This document shows, piece by piece, positions 1 to 6,969 of a DNA stretch of 11,506 nt. Every line of letters starts with the position of its first letter. Position 1 is the stretch's first letter. This DNA comes from Clostridia bacterium (GTDB lineage: Bacteria; Bacillota; Clostridia; Oscillospirales; CAG-272). The notes beneath the pieces are model-generated. The model saw only the letters and a list, made by a program, of their open reading frames with translations. It was not told where the DNA came from and made no database searches. Both the position numbers and the translations under genes were made by a program. Where the stretch lies: contig JAKSVJ010000012.1 in assembly GCA_024408015.1 (NCBI GenBank), positions 1-11,506 on the forward strand, in the 5' to 3' direction.

Positions 1-56
1 GGATGTGTCCAAACAGACTTAATTAAAAATCTGTTTTTTCACATCCCCTTTTTTTT
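1..56 (+). terminator. Intrinsic terminator of an upstream gene outside the window
   Basis: GGATGTG (1-7) pairs with CACATCC (40-46), and the inner arm AAACAGA (11-17) pairs with TCTGTTT (30-36), giving a two-part hairpin. It is followed by a run of eight T (49-56). This is the form of a Rho-independent terminator for a rightward transcript entering from the left edge. The gene it ends is not visible. Confidence 0.75.
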
Positions 57-193
57 GCGTTTGTGAATCTAGCCACACTTCCTGTGGGGGGTACGAATGG
101 TTTCCTAGAGGCAGAGCTACATTTGCCTTAGTGGTCTATTCACTTTATGGCATGCTTGCTTGCATTTTTCGTTATTTCTTCTTTGTTTTTTGG
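57..193. other. Intergenic stretch with no recognised gene
   Basis: No convincing reading frame or known RNA family is seen here. Two small hairpins are possible: CCACA/TGTGG (73-87) and AGGCA/TGCCT (109-128). The part from about 157 becomes T-rich and leads into the SRP RNA promoter. It may be plain spacer or the remnant of a small structured RNA; I cannot tell which. Confidence 0.4.
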
Positions 194-222
194 TTGCATT
201 ATTGATTCTTTCATGATATACT
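194..222 (+). promoter_or_regulatory. Vegetative (sigma-A type) promoter of the SRP RNA gene
   Basis: TTGCAT (194-199) and TATACT (217-222) are separated by exactly 17 bases. The predicted start, 7-8 bases after the -10 box, is at about 229-230. That is the base where the terminal helix of the SRP RNA begins, so promoter and RNA end support each other. Confidence 0.75.
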
Positions 223-228
223 AAAGAA

Positions 229-532
229 ACGAGATATAAAGTCAGGCCATACCAGTCGGGGAGATAGCGGTGCCTTGTAACCTGCAATCCGCTACAGCAG
301 GGATGCAAACCGTATTGAGGATTGGTTATGTGCGGTCCGCACCGTATAAACCTCGTGATGATGAGCGGGTCTTGTGCAATTGTCTGCCGTGAACCATGTC
401 AGGTGGGGAACCAAGCAGCATTAAGCGGACTTAGACAATGTGCCACGAGAGTGCCTGCTTTGAACGAGGAGTACGTAACGCGCGTGTATAATCTTTTCGA
501 TTTACGGTGTATGGTCTGTCTTTATATCTCGT
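229..532 (+). ncRNA. ffs: Large bacterial signal recognition particle RNA (4.5S/6S-type scRNA)
   Basis: This is the RNA scaffold of the signal recognition particle, which binds Ffh and targets nascent membrane and secreted proteins to the translocon. The Alu-domain signature is visible at about 257-292 (GGGGAGATAGCGGTGCC followed by TGTAAC). The Ffh-binding helix 8 is at about 396-420: GTCAGG (398-403), a GGAA tetraloop (407-410) and AAGCAGC (413-419). The two ends form a long helix, 229-252 with 509-532, broken by one T-T mismatch and a G-U pair. Its length of about 304 bases suits the large Gram-positive form, not the short E. coli 4.5S RNA. A T-rich tract follows the helix (534-545) and may help termination. 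The position directly upstream of dnaX is the classical Firmicute order. The exact ends are inferred from pairing and the promoter. Confidence 0.93.
487..492 (+). promoter_or_regulatory. Possible -10 box for dnaX inside the SRP RNA gene
   Basis: A perfect TATAAT lies within the 3' part of the SRP RNA gene, with its predicted start about 60 bases before the dnaX ATG. No good -35 box is at the right distance: TTGAAC at 460-465 would leave a 21-base spacer. With only 28 bases between the SRP RNA and dnaX, the operon needs either read-through or an internal promoter such as this one. Confidence 0.25.
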
Positions 533-560
533 ATTGTTTTATTTTGAAAGGGGTGTGCTA

Positions 561-2159
561 ATGTATCAAGCTTTATATAGAAAATGGCGTCCATCTGTAT
601 TTGAAGATGTATATGGACAAGGCCACATAACTTCAATATTGAAGAGTGAAGTTGAAAATGGCAAAATTAGCCATGCATACCTTTTTTGTGGTCCTAGAGG
701 AACCGGTAAAACAACTTGCGCAAAAATTATTGCAAAAGCAGCGAACTGTGAGAATTTGCAAGGGGGAAGTCCTTGTTGTAAATGTCCGTCTTGTTTAGCT
801 ATAGATAATGGAACGACTACTGATGTTATTGAAATGGACGCAGCATCTAACAATGGTGTTGATGACATTCGTGATATTAGAGATGGTGTTGTATACACTC
901 CTGCTGATTTAAAGTACAAAGTGTAGATCATCGATGAAGTTCATATGCTATCTACACAAGCGTTTAATGCATTGCTTAAGACACTTGAGGAACCTCCAAA
1001 ACACGTAATATTTATATTGGCAACAACTGAACTACATAAAATTCCTGCTACAGTTCTTTCTAGATGTCAAAGATTTGACTTTAGAAGAGTAACCCCAACA
1101 GATCTAATTGAAAGAATGAAAGTTGTTTGTGCTGGTGAACAAATAGAAGCCGAAGAAGAGGCGTTAGCACTAATAGCAAGATTATCTCAGGGCGCATTTA
1201 GAGATGCTCTAAATATGCTTGAATTTTGCTCTAGTGAAAGAAAAACTATTATATATAAGAACGCAAGTGAATTACTTGGTGCAAGTTCTGCTGAAATGTT
1301 ATATGAATTCGCCAAATCAATAGCTCAAAATAATGTGGCGAATGTTTTAGACTTAGTAAATGAGGTTTACCTATCATCGAGAGATATAGCAGTCTTTTGG
1401 AGAGAACTGATTTCATTTTTGAGAGATGTGCTTGTTTGTTGTGTTACTAGAGGCGAAAAAACGACAGGTGACGTTTGCACTAATGCAGCTAATTTATTCG
1501 CTCCATCACATTTGGTGAAGGTTATAGAAGAGTTCACTTCTGCTGAAGCAGATATGACAAAGAATCCATCATCTGCTAAGTTGTATTCGGAAATAGCTTT
1601 AATTAAAGCTACTGAAGTTAGTGTGAAAACTGATACTGAAAGTTTAGAGAAGAGAATTTCTGATTTGGAGCAATTAGTAAATAAACTTCAATCAGGAACA
1701 ATAGTGGTTAATCCGATTCCACATGATACAAAAATAGATATTAGTACTTCAGTTTCCACACCTAAGAAAGAAAATGTTAGAGAAGTGATAAATGAAACAA
1801 AAGAGAATATCTCGCAAATTTCGTTAGAAACTCAGCCAAAAGTCATTAGAAAGTGGAGTGATATATCAAGAGCTGTTTCAAATGAATGCCCACCTATTGC
1901 AAACTTTATGTTTAGATCAATAGGAAAAATTCATCCTGATGGAAAAGTTGTGATATATTTCGATTCTAAATTTGTTGCTGATACATTTAAGGGATCTTCC
2001 GGTTCTATGGAAATTTTTGTTAAGGCGTATAATAGAATTTTGGGAGAAAATTTGACATTAGACAAAGTGTTTGTTGATGTCATCAAGAAAAATGAAGAAA
2101 TAATTAGACATCCAATAGATGATTTAATAGAAAAATTAGGAAAAAATGAGGAAAATTAA
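561..2159 (+). pseudogene. dnaX: DNA polymerase III subunit gamma/tau, interrupted by an in-frame TAG
   Basis: DnaX is the ATPase of the clamp loader that places the beta clamp on primed DNA during chromosome replication. Read from the ATG at 561 (AAAGGGG ribosome site at 547-553), the frame spans 532 residues. Walker A is GPRGTGKTT (44-52). The zinc cysteines are C63, C72, C75 and C78, with the family spacing. Walker B is IIDEVHML (123-130), and the arginine-finger SRC motif is at 167-169. The C-terminal tau-like part is low in conservation. Codon 122 (924-926) is TAG where the family has Tyr (KVYIIDEV). This leaves a 121-residue fragment and a second frame with an ATG at 945 that lacks a clear ribosome site. 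Both halves are otherwise collinear and in the same frame, so this is a point change and not a split gene. No A-rich slippery site for making gamma from tau is obvious. Confidence 0.9.
924..926 (+). other. Premature amber codon in dnaX
   Basis: TAG sits in frame between Lys-Val and the Walker B sequence IIDEVHML. A tyrosine codon (TAC or TAT) differing by one base is expected here. No SECIS-like or other recoding structure was recognised by eye. Confidence 0.85.
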
Positions 2160-2507
2160 ATGAAAGCAATGGTACCAAAGGGCCCATCAGCCAATGAAAT
2201 GATGAAACAAGTTCAAAAAATGCAGCAAGATATGCAAACAAAGCAGGCTGAACTTGAAGCAAAAGAGTATAACATCTCTGCTGGTGGTGGAGCTGTTAAT
2301 GTTGTTATTAATGGTAAGAAAGAAGTTCAATCAGTTAAGATTTCTCCAGAATTGGTAGATCCAGATGATGTTGAAACTTTAGAGGATATTTTGGTTGCTG
2401 CTATTAATGAGGCTATTACAACAGTTGAAAACGATGCAAGTGCCGAAATGGCAAAAATAACAGGACCTTTGGGTGGTCTTGCTGGTGGATTCCCAGGCTT
2501 ATTCTAA
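2160..2507 (+). CDS. ebfC: YbaB/EbfC family nucleoid-associated protein
   Basis: This is a small DNA-binding protein of the YbaB/EbfC family, which forms dimers and coats the nucleoid; its precise job in Firmicutes is not settled. The 115 residues match the family length. A Met/Gln/Lys-rich N-terminal helix (about 12-40, MMKQVQKMQQDM and following) is followed by the family core. The core includes the Gly-rich turn SAGGGAVNVVINGKKEVQSVKI (split here for reading: SAGGGAV, then NVVINGK) and the ISPELVDPDDVE segment. The tail is Gly-rich. The ATG at 2160 directly follows the dnaX stop TAA, and GAGGA at 2148-2152 inside the end of dnaX serves as its ribosome site, so translation is probably coupled to dnaX. 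The dnaX-ybaB-recR order is widely conserved. Confidence 0.93.
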   Translation: MKAMVPKGPSANEMMKQVQKMQQDMQTKQAELEAKEYNISAGGGAVNVVINGKKEVQSVKISPELVDPDDVETLEDILVAAINEAITTVENDASAEMAKITGPLGGLAGGFPGLF

Positions 2508-2526
2508 TTAATTAAGGATTATTTTT

Positions 2527-3123
2527 ATGGAGTATATTGCACCTCTTCAAAATTTAATTGATAAATTTGCAACATTACGTGGAGTTGGAAGAAAAACAGC
2601 TGCAAGATATGCATTTTCTGTTCTAAACATGAGTGATGAAAATGCCATGGCCTTTGCTGAAGCAATTATTGCTGCAAAAAACAATATATGTAAATGCAAG
2701 ATATGTGGTAACATATCCGAAAATGATATTTGCAATATTTGTTCGGATGACAAGAGAGACAAATCAATTATTTGTGTTGTTGAAGACGAACGTACTCTTA
2801 TGGCTATTGAAAAGGTTAGAGAATTCAAAGGAGTGTATCATGTGTTAGGTGGTGCAATTTCTCCTGTCAATGATATGAGTCCTGACAAATTAAGAATTGC
2901 AGAACTTGTTGAAAGAGTATCAAAAGGTAATATTAGCGAAGTTATTCTTGCAACAAATCCAACTGTGGATGGCGAGATGACAGCAATGTATTTGAGTCGT
3001 TTACTGTCCCAATATGGTGTATTGTCAACAAGGCTTGCGTATGGTGTTCCTGTCGGTGCTGATATAGAAAATGCTGATGAGGTAACATTGACAAGAGCTT
3101 TAGACGGTAGAAGAAAACTCTAG
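2527..3123 (+). CDS. recR: Recombination mediator protein RecR
   Basis: RecR works with RecO (and RecF) to load RecA on gapped or SSB-coated DNA in recombinational repair. The 198 residues are the usual length. A helix-hairpin-helix is seen at about 8-30 (LRGVGRKTAARYAF), then a four-cysteine zinc motif (C57, C60, C69, C72). A Toprim domain follows, from about 80 to 175 (VVEDE at 84-88, then LATNPTVDGEMTA). The C-terminal signature RLAYGVPVGADIE...DEVTLTRALDGRR is also present. AAGGA at 2513-2517 is the ribosome site, 9 bases before the ATG. It is 19 bases downstream of ebfC and is probably in the same transcript. It ends with TAG at the expected family C-terminus, which shows that TAG is a working stop codon in this genome. 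Confidence 0.97.
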   Translation: MEYIAPLQNLIDKFATLRGVGRKTAARYAFSVLNMSDENAMAFAEAIIAAKNNICKCKICGNISENDICNICSDDKRDKSIICVVEDERTLMAIEKVREFKGVYHVLGGAISPVNDMSPDKLRIAELVERVSKGNISEVILATNPTVDGEMTAMYLSRLLSQYGVLSTRLAYGVPVGADIENADEVTLTRALDGRRKL

Positions 3124-3225
3124 AATTAGTTGTTGAGATGAAGAATGTTCAAAATAAAGGTGCGGCTTTGTCGTTTTTAAAATTCTTTTAATGATTCAAG
3201 CACTGAAACAAATATTTGTATTAAG

Positions 3226-3256
3226 ACACGAGTTGAAAAACTCGTGTTTTGTTATT
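3226..3256 (+). terminator. Intrinsic terminator of the dnaX-ebfC-recR operon
   Basis: ACACGAGTT (3226-3234) and AACTCGTGT (3239-3247) form a perfect nine-pair stem with a GAAA loop. TTTTGTTATTT follows it. It lies about 100 bases past the recR stop. Confidence 0.85.
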
Positions 3257-3334
3257 TATGGCGCTTTAAGCGATAAATCATTAAATGTATAATGTCAAAA
3301 AAGAGCTATCGGATGATTAGAGCATCAAAAGGCC

Positions 3335-3381
3335 AAAAAAAATAGTGCCGCATATTAAGTCGTTAAACTTGATATACGGCA
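3335..3381 (-). terminator. Intrinsic terminator of the hisS-aspS-RNHCP operon, possibly bidirectional
   Basis: The 14-base arms at 3346-3359 and 3368-3381 pair throughout, with G-U pairs allowed, around an eight-base loop. On the minus strand the stem is followed by a run of eight T (complement of 3335-3342), just after the RNHCP stop. On the plus strand it is followed by a looser T-rich tract (3382-3399), so it could also stop rightward transcripts. Confidence 0.75.
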
Positions 3382-3392
3382 TTTTATTGTTT

Positions 3393-3704
3393 TTATTTTG
3401 CAACTGTTAATTGAATTATTAAATTCTTGTTGTCATCTTCAGCTGCTTTGTTTCTTCTAATTTCACCACATTTATCACATTTGTGAATGATTATAAAACC
3501 TTTTTTCGGACTAGGTTCAGCTCCTATTGGTTTTAGAATTCCTTTGCATGCGTTTGCTCTATCACCAGGATTTATATCCACGTGAAGGGAACACAAGCAT
3601 TTTGGACAATGATTTCTAGAAGAATAACCTAGGGGTTTTACTTCGTTGCCACAATTGGCACAAATAAACCCATTATCATTTTTTGTGAATAATTTTGTTT
3701 CCAT
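3393..3704 (-). CDS. RNHCP domain-containing zinc-ribbon-like protein
   Basis: This 103-residue protein carries the RNHCP signature (R30-N-H-C-P34) followed by a CLxSxHVD-like segment (C38LCSLHVD43 region). Its cysteines are arranged in pairs: C15/C18, C33/C36, C38 and C53, C76/C79. The first and last pairs look like a split zinc knuckle. The RNHCP family is widespread in bacteria and has no established function; metal binding is inferred from the cysteines. Its ATG overlaps the aspS stop by one base (TAATG), so it is probably translated by ribosomes finishing aspS. It is last in the operon and is followed at once by a terminator. The link to aspS suggests a role near translation or tRNA, but nothing in the sequence proves it. 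Confidence 0.88.
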   Translation of the reverse strand: METKLFTKNDNGFICANCGNEVKPLGYSSRNHCPKCLCSLHVDINPGDRANACKGILKPIGAEPSPKKGFIIIHKCDKCGEIRRNKAAEDDNKNLIIQLTVAK

Positions 3705-5488
3705 TATACCTCAGGAACAACTACGCTAATTCCCAAATCGTTAAGAGCTTTTGCATCAGTTGGTGTTGGAGCTCCAGACATAAGTTCAGAAGCGTTTTGA
3801 ACTTTAGGGAATGCAACTACATCTCTAAGACTATCAGCGCCACACATGAGCATTGCAAGTCTATCAAGACCCAATGCAGCACCTCCGTGTGGTGGTGCAC
3901 CATAGTTGTATGCATCAACGAGGAATCCAAATTTAGCGTCGATTTCTTCTTTGCCAAGACCAAGAAGTGTAAACATTTTCTGCTGGAGTACTGGATCAGT
4001 AATTCTGATAGAACCTGAAGAAAGTTCAATTCCGTTTAGAACAAGGTCATAAGCCTTAGCTCTAACCGCGCCTTTATCAGAATCAAGCTTGTCAATATCT
4101 TCATCAAGAGGCATTGTGAATGGGTGATGCATTGCATCCCAGTTCTGTGTTTCTTCATTCCACTCGAAGAATGGGAACTCTGTAATCCACAAGAAGTTCC
4201 ATTTATCAGGAATGATATTCATCTGTTTAGCAATAGTACGTCTGAGCGCGCCGAGAGTAGGGAGTACAACTCTATCTTTGTCAGCTACGATAAGCGCAAC
4301 GTCGCCTTTTTCGCAACCGATAAATGACATAATCTTATCGAGTTCGCCTTCGCCCATGAATTTAGCAAATGAACAGTTTGGTGTATCTTCAACATATCTG
4401 ATGTATGCAAGACCTTTTGCACCAATTCCTTTTGCATGTTCTGTCAATTTGTCAATTTCTTTTCTTGTTAAGGTTGATGCTCCACCTTTTGCAACGATAG
4501 CTCTTACTGAACCACCATTAGCAATAGCTCCTGAGAATACTGCGAAAGCACTGTCTTTAACGAGACTTGAGATATCGCAAATTTCCATACCAAATCTAGT
4601 ATCAGGTTTATCAGAACCATATCTATTCATGGCATCTGCGTATGTAAGTCTAGGAAGTGGAAGAGGAATATCGATGTTAAGAACTGTCTTGAACAAATAA
4701 GCGATAAATCCTTCATTCATTTCCATGATGTCATTTTGATCAACAAACGACATTTCAAGGTCAATTTGTGTGAATTCTGGCTGACGATCTGCTCTAAGGT
4801 CTTCGTCTCTAAAGCATCTAGCAAGCTGAATGTATCTATCAAAACCTGCTACCATAAGGAGCTGTTTGTAAATCTGAGGTGACTGAGGAAGAGCATAGAA
4901 GCTTCCTTTTCTTATTCTTGATGGAACAAGATAATCTCTAGCACCTTCTGGAGTGCTCTTAATGAGCATAGGTGTTTCTATTTCAACGAAACCGTTGCTA
5001 TAGTAATAATCTCTTGCTGCTTTTGCTATTTCGTGACGCATAAGCATATTATTTGTGAGAGATGGTCTTCTTAAATCAAGATAACGATATTTGAGAGATA
5101 ATTCATCCTTGACATTAACGTTATCTGAGATTTCAAATGGTGTTGTTTGAGCTGCACTGAGAACTTTGTAATAGTCAACTGCAATTTCAATTTCACCAGT
5201 AGGAATTTGATTGTTGATGGAGCTGCGCTGACGAACAACGCCTTTAGCTACTACAACATACTCTGTTCTTGTTTTGAAAGCTTTGTCGAAAATGGTTTTG
5301 TCTGTATTTTCGTCAAATGCTAACTGAACAATACCAGTTCTATCTCTTAAATCGATGAATATTAGGGAGCCGAGGTCACGTACACGTCCTGCCCAACCCA
5401 TTACACATACTGTTTTACCAATATCGCTTCCGCGGAGTTCTCCGCAATAATTGGTTCTTTTGTCTTCTTTACTTAATAGTTCTGCCAT
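3704..5488 (-). CDS. aspS: Aspartate-tRNA ligase (bacterial type)
   Basis: AspRS charges tRNA-Asp with aspartate in the cytoplasm. The 594 residues fit the bacterial type. An N-terminal OB fold for the anticodon is seen (about 25-110, GWAGRVRDLGSLIFIDLRDR). The class II core has motif 2 around 219-247 (FRDEDLRADRQPEFTQID), an inserted GAD-type domain in the middle, and motif 3 at 535-548 (GGAALGLDRLAMLM) with Arg543. The frame is unbroken. The leucine in RVRDLGS resembles the form described for discriminating AspRS enzymes; this is only a hint. It starts 15 bases after hisS, with AAGGAA before the ATG, and overlaps the next gene by one base. The hisS-aspS pair is a standard Firmicute arrangement. 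Confidence 0.98.
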   Translation of the reverse strand: MAELLSKEDKRTNYCGELRGSDIGKTVCVMGWAGRVRDLGSLIFIDLRDRTGIVQLAFDENTDKTIFDKAFKTRTEYVVVAKGVVRQRSSINNQIPTGEIEIAVDYYKVLSAAQTTPFEISDNVNVKDELSLKYRYLDLRRPSLTNNMLMRHEIAKAARDYYYSNGFVEIETPMLIKSTPEGARDYLVPSRIRKGSFYALPQSPQIYKQLLMVAGFDRYIQLARCFRDEDLRADRQPEFTQIDLEMSFVDQNDIMEMNEGFIAYLFKTVLNIDIPLPLPRLTYADAMNRYGSDKPDTRFGMEICDISSLVKDSAFAVFSGAIANGGSVRAIVAKGGASTLTRKEIDKLTEHAKGIGAKGLAYIRYVEDTPNCSFAKFMGEGELDKIMSFIGCEKGDVALIVADKDRVVLPTLGALRRTIAKQMNIIPDKWNFLWITEFPFFEWNEETQNWDAMHHPFTMPLDEDIDKLDSDKGAVRAKAYDLVLNGIELSSGSIRITDPVLQQKMFTLLGLGKEEIDAKFGFLVDAYNYGAPPHGGAALGLDRLAMLMCGADSLRDVVAFPKVQNASELMSGAPTPTDAKALNDLGISVVVPEV

Positions 5489-5503
5489 TTTCTTAATTCC
5501 TTT

Positions 5504-6777
5504 TTAGGCTTTTATTTTATTGATTGCTTCATCGACGGTAGCTGAGATTTGTTCTCCTCCTACCATGTCTTTTAATGTTACTGTACCATTTGCTACTTCG
5601 CTTTCGCCAATGATTGCTGCATATTTCACACCGATTCTATTTGCATATTTCATCTTTGGTTTCATACCTTTGTCGAGGTAATAAACGTCGGTAGCTATGC
5701 CAGCATCTCTGAATTTTTTGGCGGTCATTGTCGCTGCAGGAAGTGCTGATTTGTCCATAGGAATTACAAGAACGTCTGCTGTTGTTTTAACGTCGTTGCT
5801 TATAAGTCCTGCATCTTTAAGCTGAGAGAAAAGTCTTGTAAGACCAATTGATATACCAATACCAGGTAGTTTCTGATCTGTGTAATAACCTGTTAAGTTA
5901 TCATATCTACCACCTGAGCATACACTTCCAAGCGAAGGGTAGTCATCGAGTTTTGTTTCATATACAGTGCCTGTATAATAATCAAGACCACGAGCTATTG
6001 TTAAGTCTATATCAAAATAGTTTTCAGGTACACCAAATGCTCTTAGATGATCAATAACTTCTTTAAGCTCATTAACACCAGAAACAAATGTTTCGCTAGT
6101 GCAACCTAAGCCATAGAGAGAATTGATGATTTCATCATTAGAACCTGAAATTGAAATGAATGACATGATTTTTTCAATGGAATCATCAGAACATTCAAGT
6201 TTTGCAAGTTCGCTCTTAAAATATCTGTAACTTTGTCGTATAGGCCAAGGCTATCAAAGAAACCACCAAGAATCTTTCTATTGTTGATTCTAACAGTGAA
6301 TTTTCCTATGTTGAGTTTTTGGAAAACGCTATAGATTACTGCTGGTAATTCTGCATCATAAACAAGATCAAGAGCGTCGCTTCCTATAACATCAATGTCA
6401 CACTGATAGAATTCACGAAAACGTCCTTTTTGAGGTCTTTCACCACGAAATACTTTTCCAATGTGATATCTTTTGAAAGGGAATGCTAGGTCATTTTGGT
6501 GCATTGCTACATAACGTGCCAAAGGTACTGTTAGGTCAAAACGCATTGATATATCAGCATCACCCTTAGTAAATCTATATATTTGTTTTTCAGTTTCTCC
6601 GCCGGCTTTGGCAAGAAGAACATCGGAATATTCAAGTGTTGGTGTGTCTAGAGGAAGGAAACCAAAACTCTCATATACTTCCTTTATTGAATCCTTCATC
6701 TTGTTGAAGGCTATTTGATCTGCAGGGAGAAATTCAACAAATCCCTGTAGAATTCTAGGTTCAATTTTTTCTGACAT
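5504..6777 (-). pseudogene. hisS: Histidine-tRNA ligase, interrupted by a one-base frameshift
   Basis: HisRS charges tRNA-His with histidine. The start is the ATG at 6777-6775, with GGAG eight bases upstream; a longer upstream frame to 6888 runs through the promoter and is not credible. The N-terminal piece carries the MRFDLTVPLARYVA region (78-91) and motif 2 (FRGERPQKGRFREFYQCD, 110-127). The C-terminal piece carries ARGLDYYTGTVYE, CSGGRYDNL, motif 3 (GISIGLTRLF) and the anticodon-binding domain. The pieces join in different frames near residue 187: the expected DILKSELAKLE is restored by adding one A to the coding strand. With that base the gene would encode 424 residues, a normal length. 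As it stands, translation leaves frame and ends at 6106, losing motif 3. No classical slippery heptamer is present at the site. Confidence 0.92.
6215..6218 (-). other. Site of the hisS frameshift (one base missing)
   Basis: On the coding strand the sequence around here reads GATATTTTAAGAGCGAAC. The family sequence Asp-Ile-Leu-Lys-Ser-Glu needs GATATTTTAAAGAGCGAA, with one more A. The loss lies in a very short A run (the TT at 6216-6217 on the plus strand), a typical place for an indel of either biological or technical origin. Confidence 0.75.
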
Positions 6778-6805
6778 TTTATTACTCCAAATAGTTAATA
6801 TATAT

Positions 6806-6833
6806 ATTATAACTTTTATTAAGTTTTTTTCAA
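6806..6833 (-). promoter_or_regulatory. Promoter of the hisS-aspS-RNHCP operon
   Basis: On the minus strand TTGAAA (6833-6828) and a perfect TATAAT (6811-6806) are separated by 16 bases. The predicted start is near 6799, leaving only about 22 bases of leader before the hisS ATG. That is too short for a T-box or other large leader element. Confidence 0.75.
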
Positions 6834-6914
6834 TAATTTGGCAAGAATTTATTGGAAATAAAGTTACTTTTTGGAAACATTTTTGCAAAAAACGATAAAA
6901 GAGATTTGTTTGTC

Positions 6915-6943
6915 TTGTAGTAAGATTAATGTTGTGTTAAAAT
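6915..6943 (+). promoter_or_regulatory. Likely recG promoter
   Basis: TTGTAG (6915-6920) and TAAAAT (6938-6943) have a 17-base spacer and lie just upstream of the AAAGGAG ribosome site (6954-6960). It points away from the hisS promoter, about 80 bases off. Both boxes are imperfect, and the resulting leader would be about 20 bases. Confidence 0.45.
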
Positions 6944-6969
6944 TGTAATAGGGAAAGGAGATGATATCT

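Noticed and set aside
507..560. N-terminal extension of DnaX from an ATG at 507
   Set aside because: It lies within the SRP RNA 3' arm. The ATG at 561 has a ribosome site and begins with the family's MYQALYRKWRP.
322..561. A protein-coding frame of 79 codons
   Set aside because: It overlaps the SRP RNA completely and shows no protein-like composition or ribosome site.
561..2159. TAG reassigned to an amino acid genome-wide
   Set aside because: TAG ends recR and the glycohydrolase exactly where those proteins should end, so it functions as a stop in this genome.
3138..3191. A 17-codon frame (MKNVQNKGAALSFLKFF) after recR
   Set aside because: It has no ribosome site and no recognisable conservation, and it is of a length expected by chance in AT-rich spacer.
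3261..3275. Palindrome GCGCTTTAAGCG as an operator
   Set aside because: The loop would be too small for a stable hairpin, and there is no nearby gene start for an operator to act on.
6778..6888. N-terminal extension of HisRS from an upstream ATG
   Set aside because: It crosses the TATAAT/TTGAAA promoter and lacks a ribosome site. The ATG at 6777 has GGAG and matches the family start.
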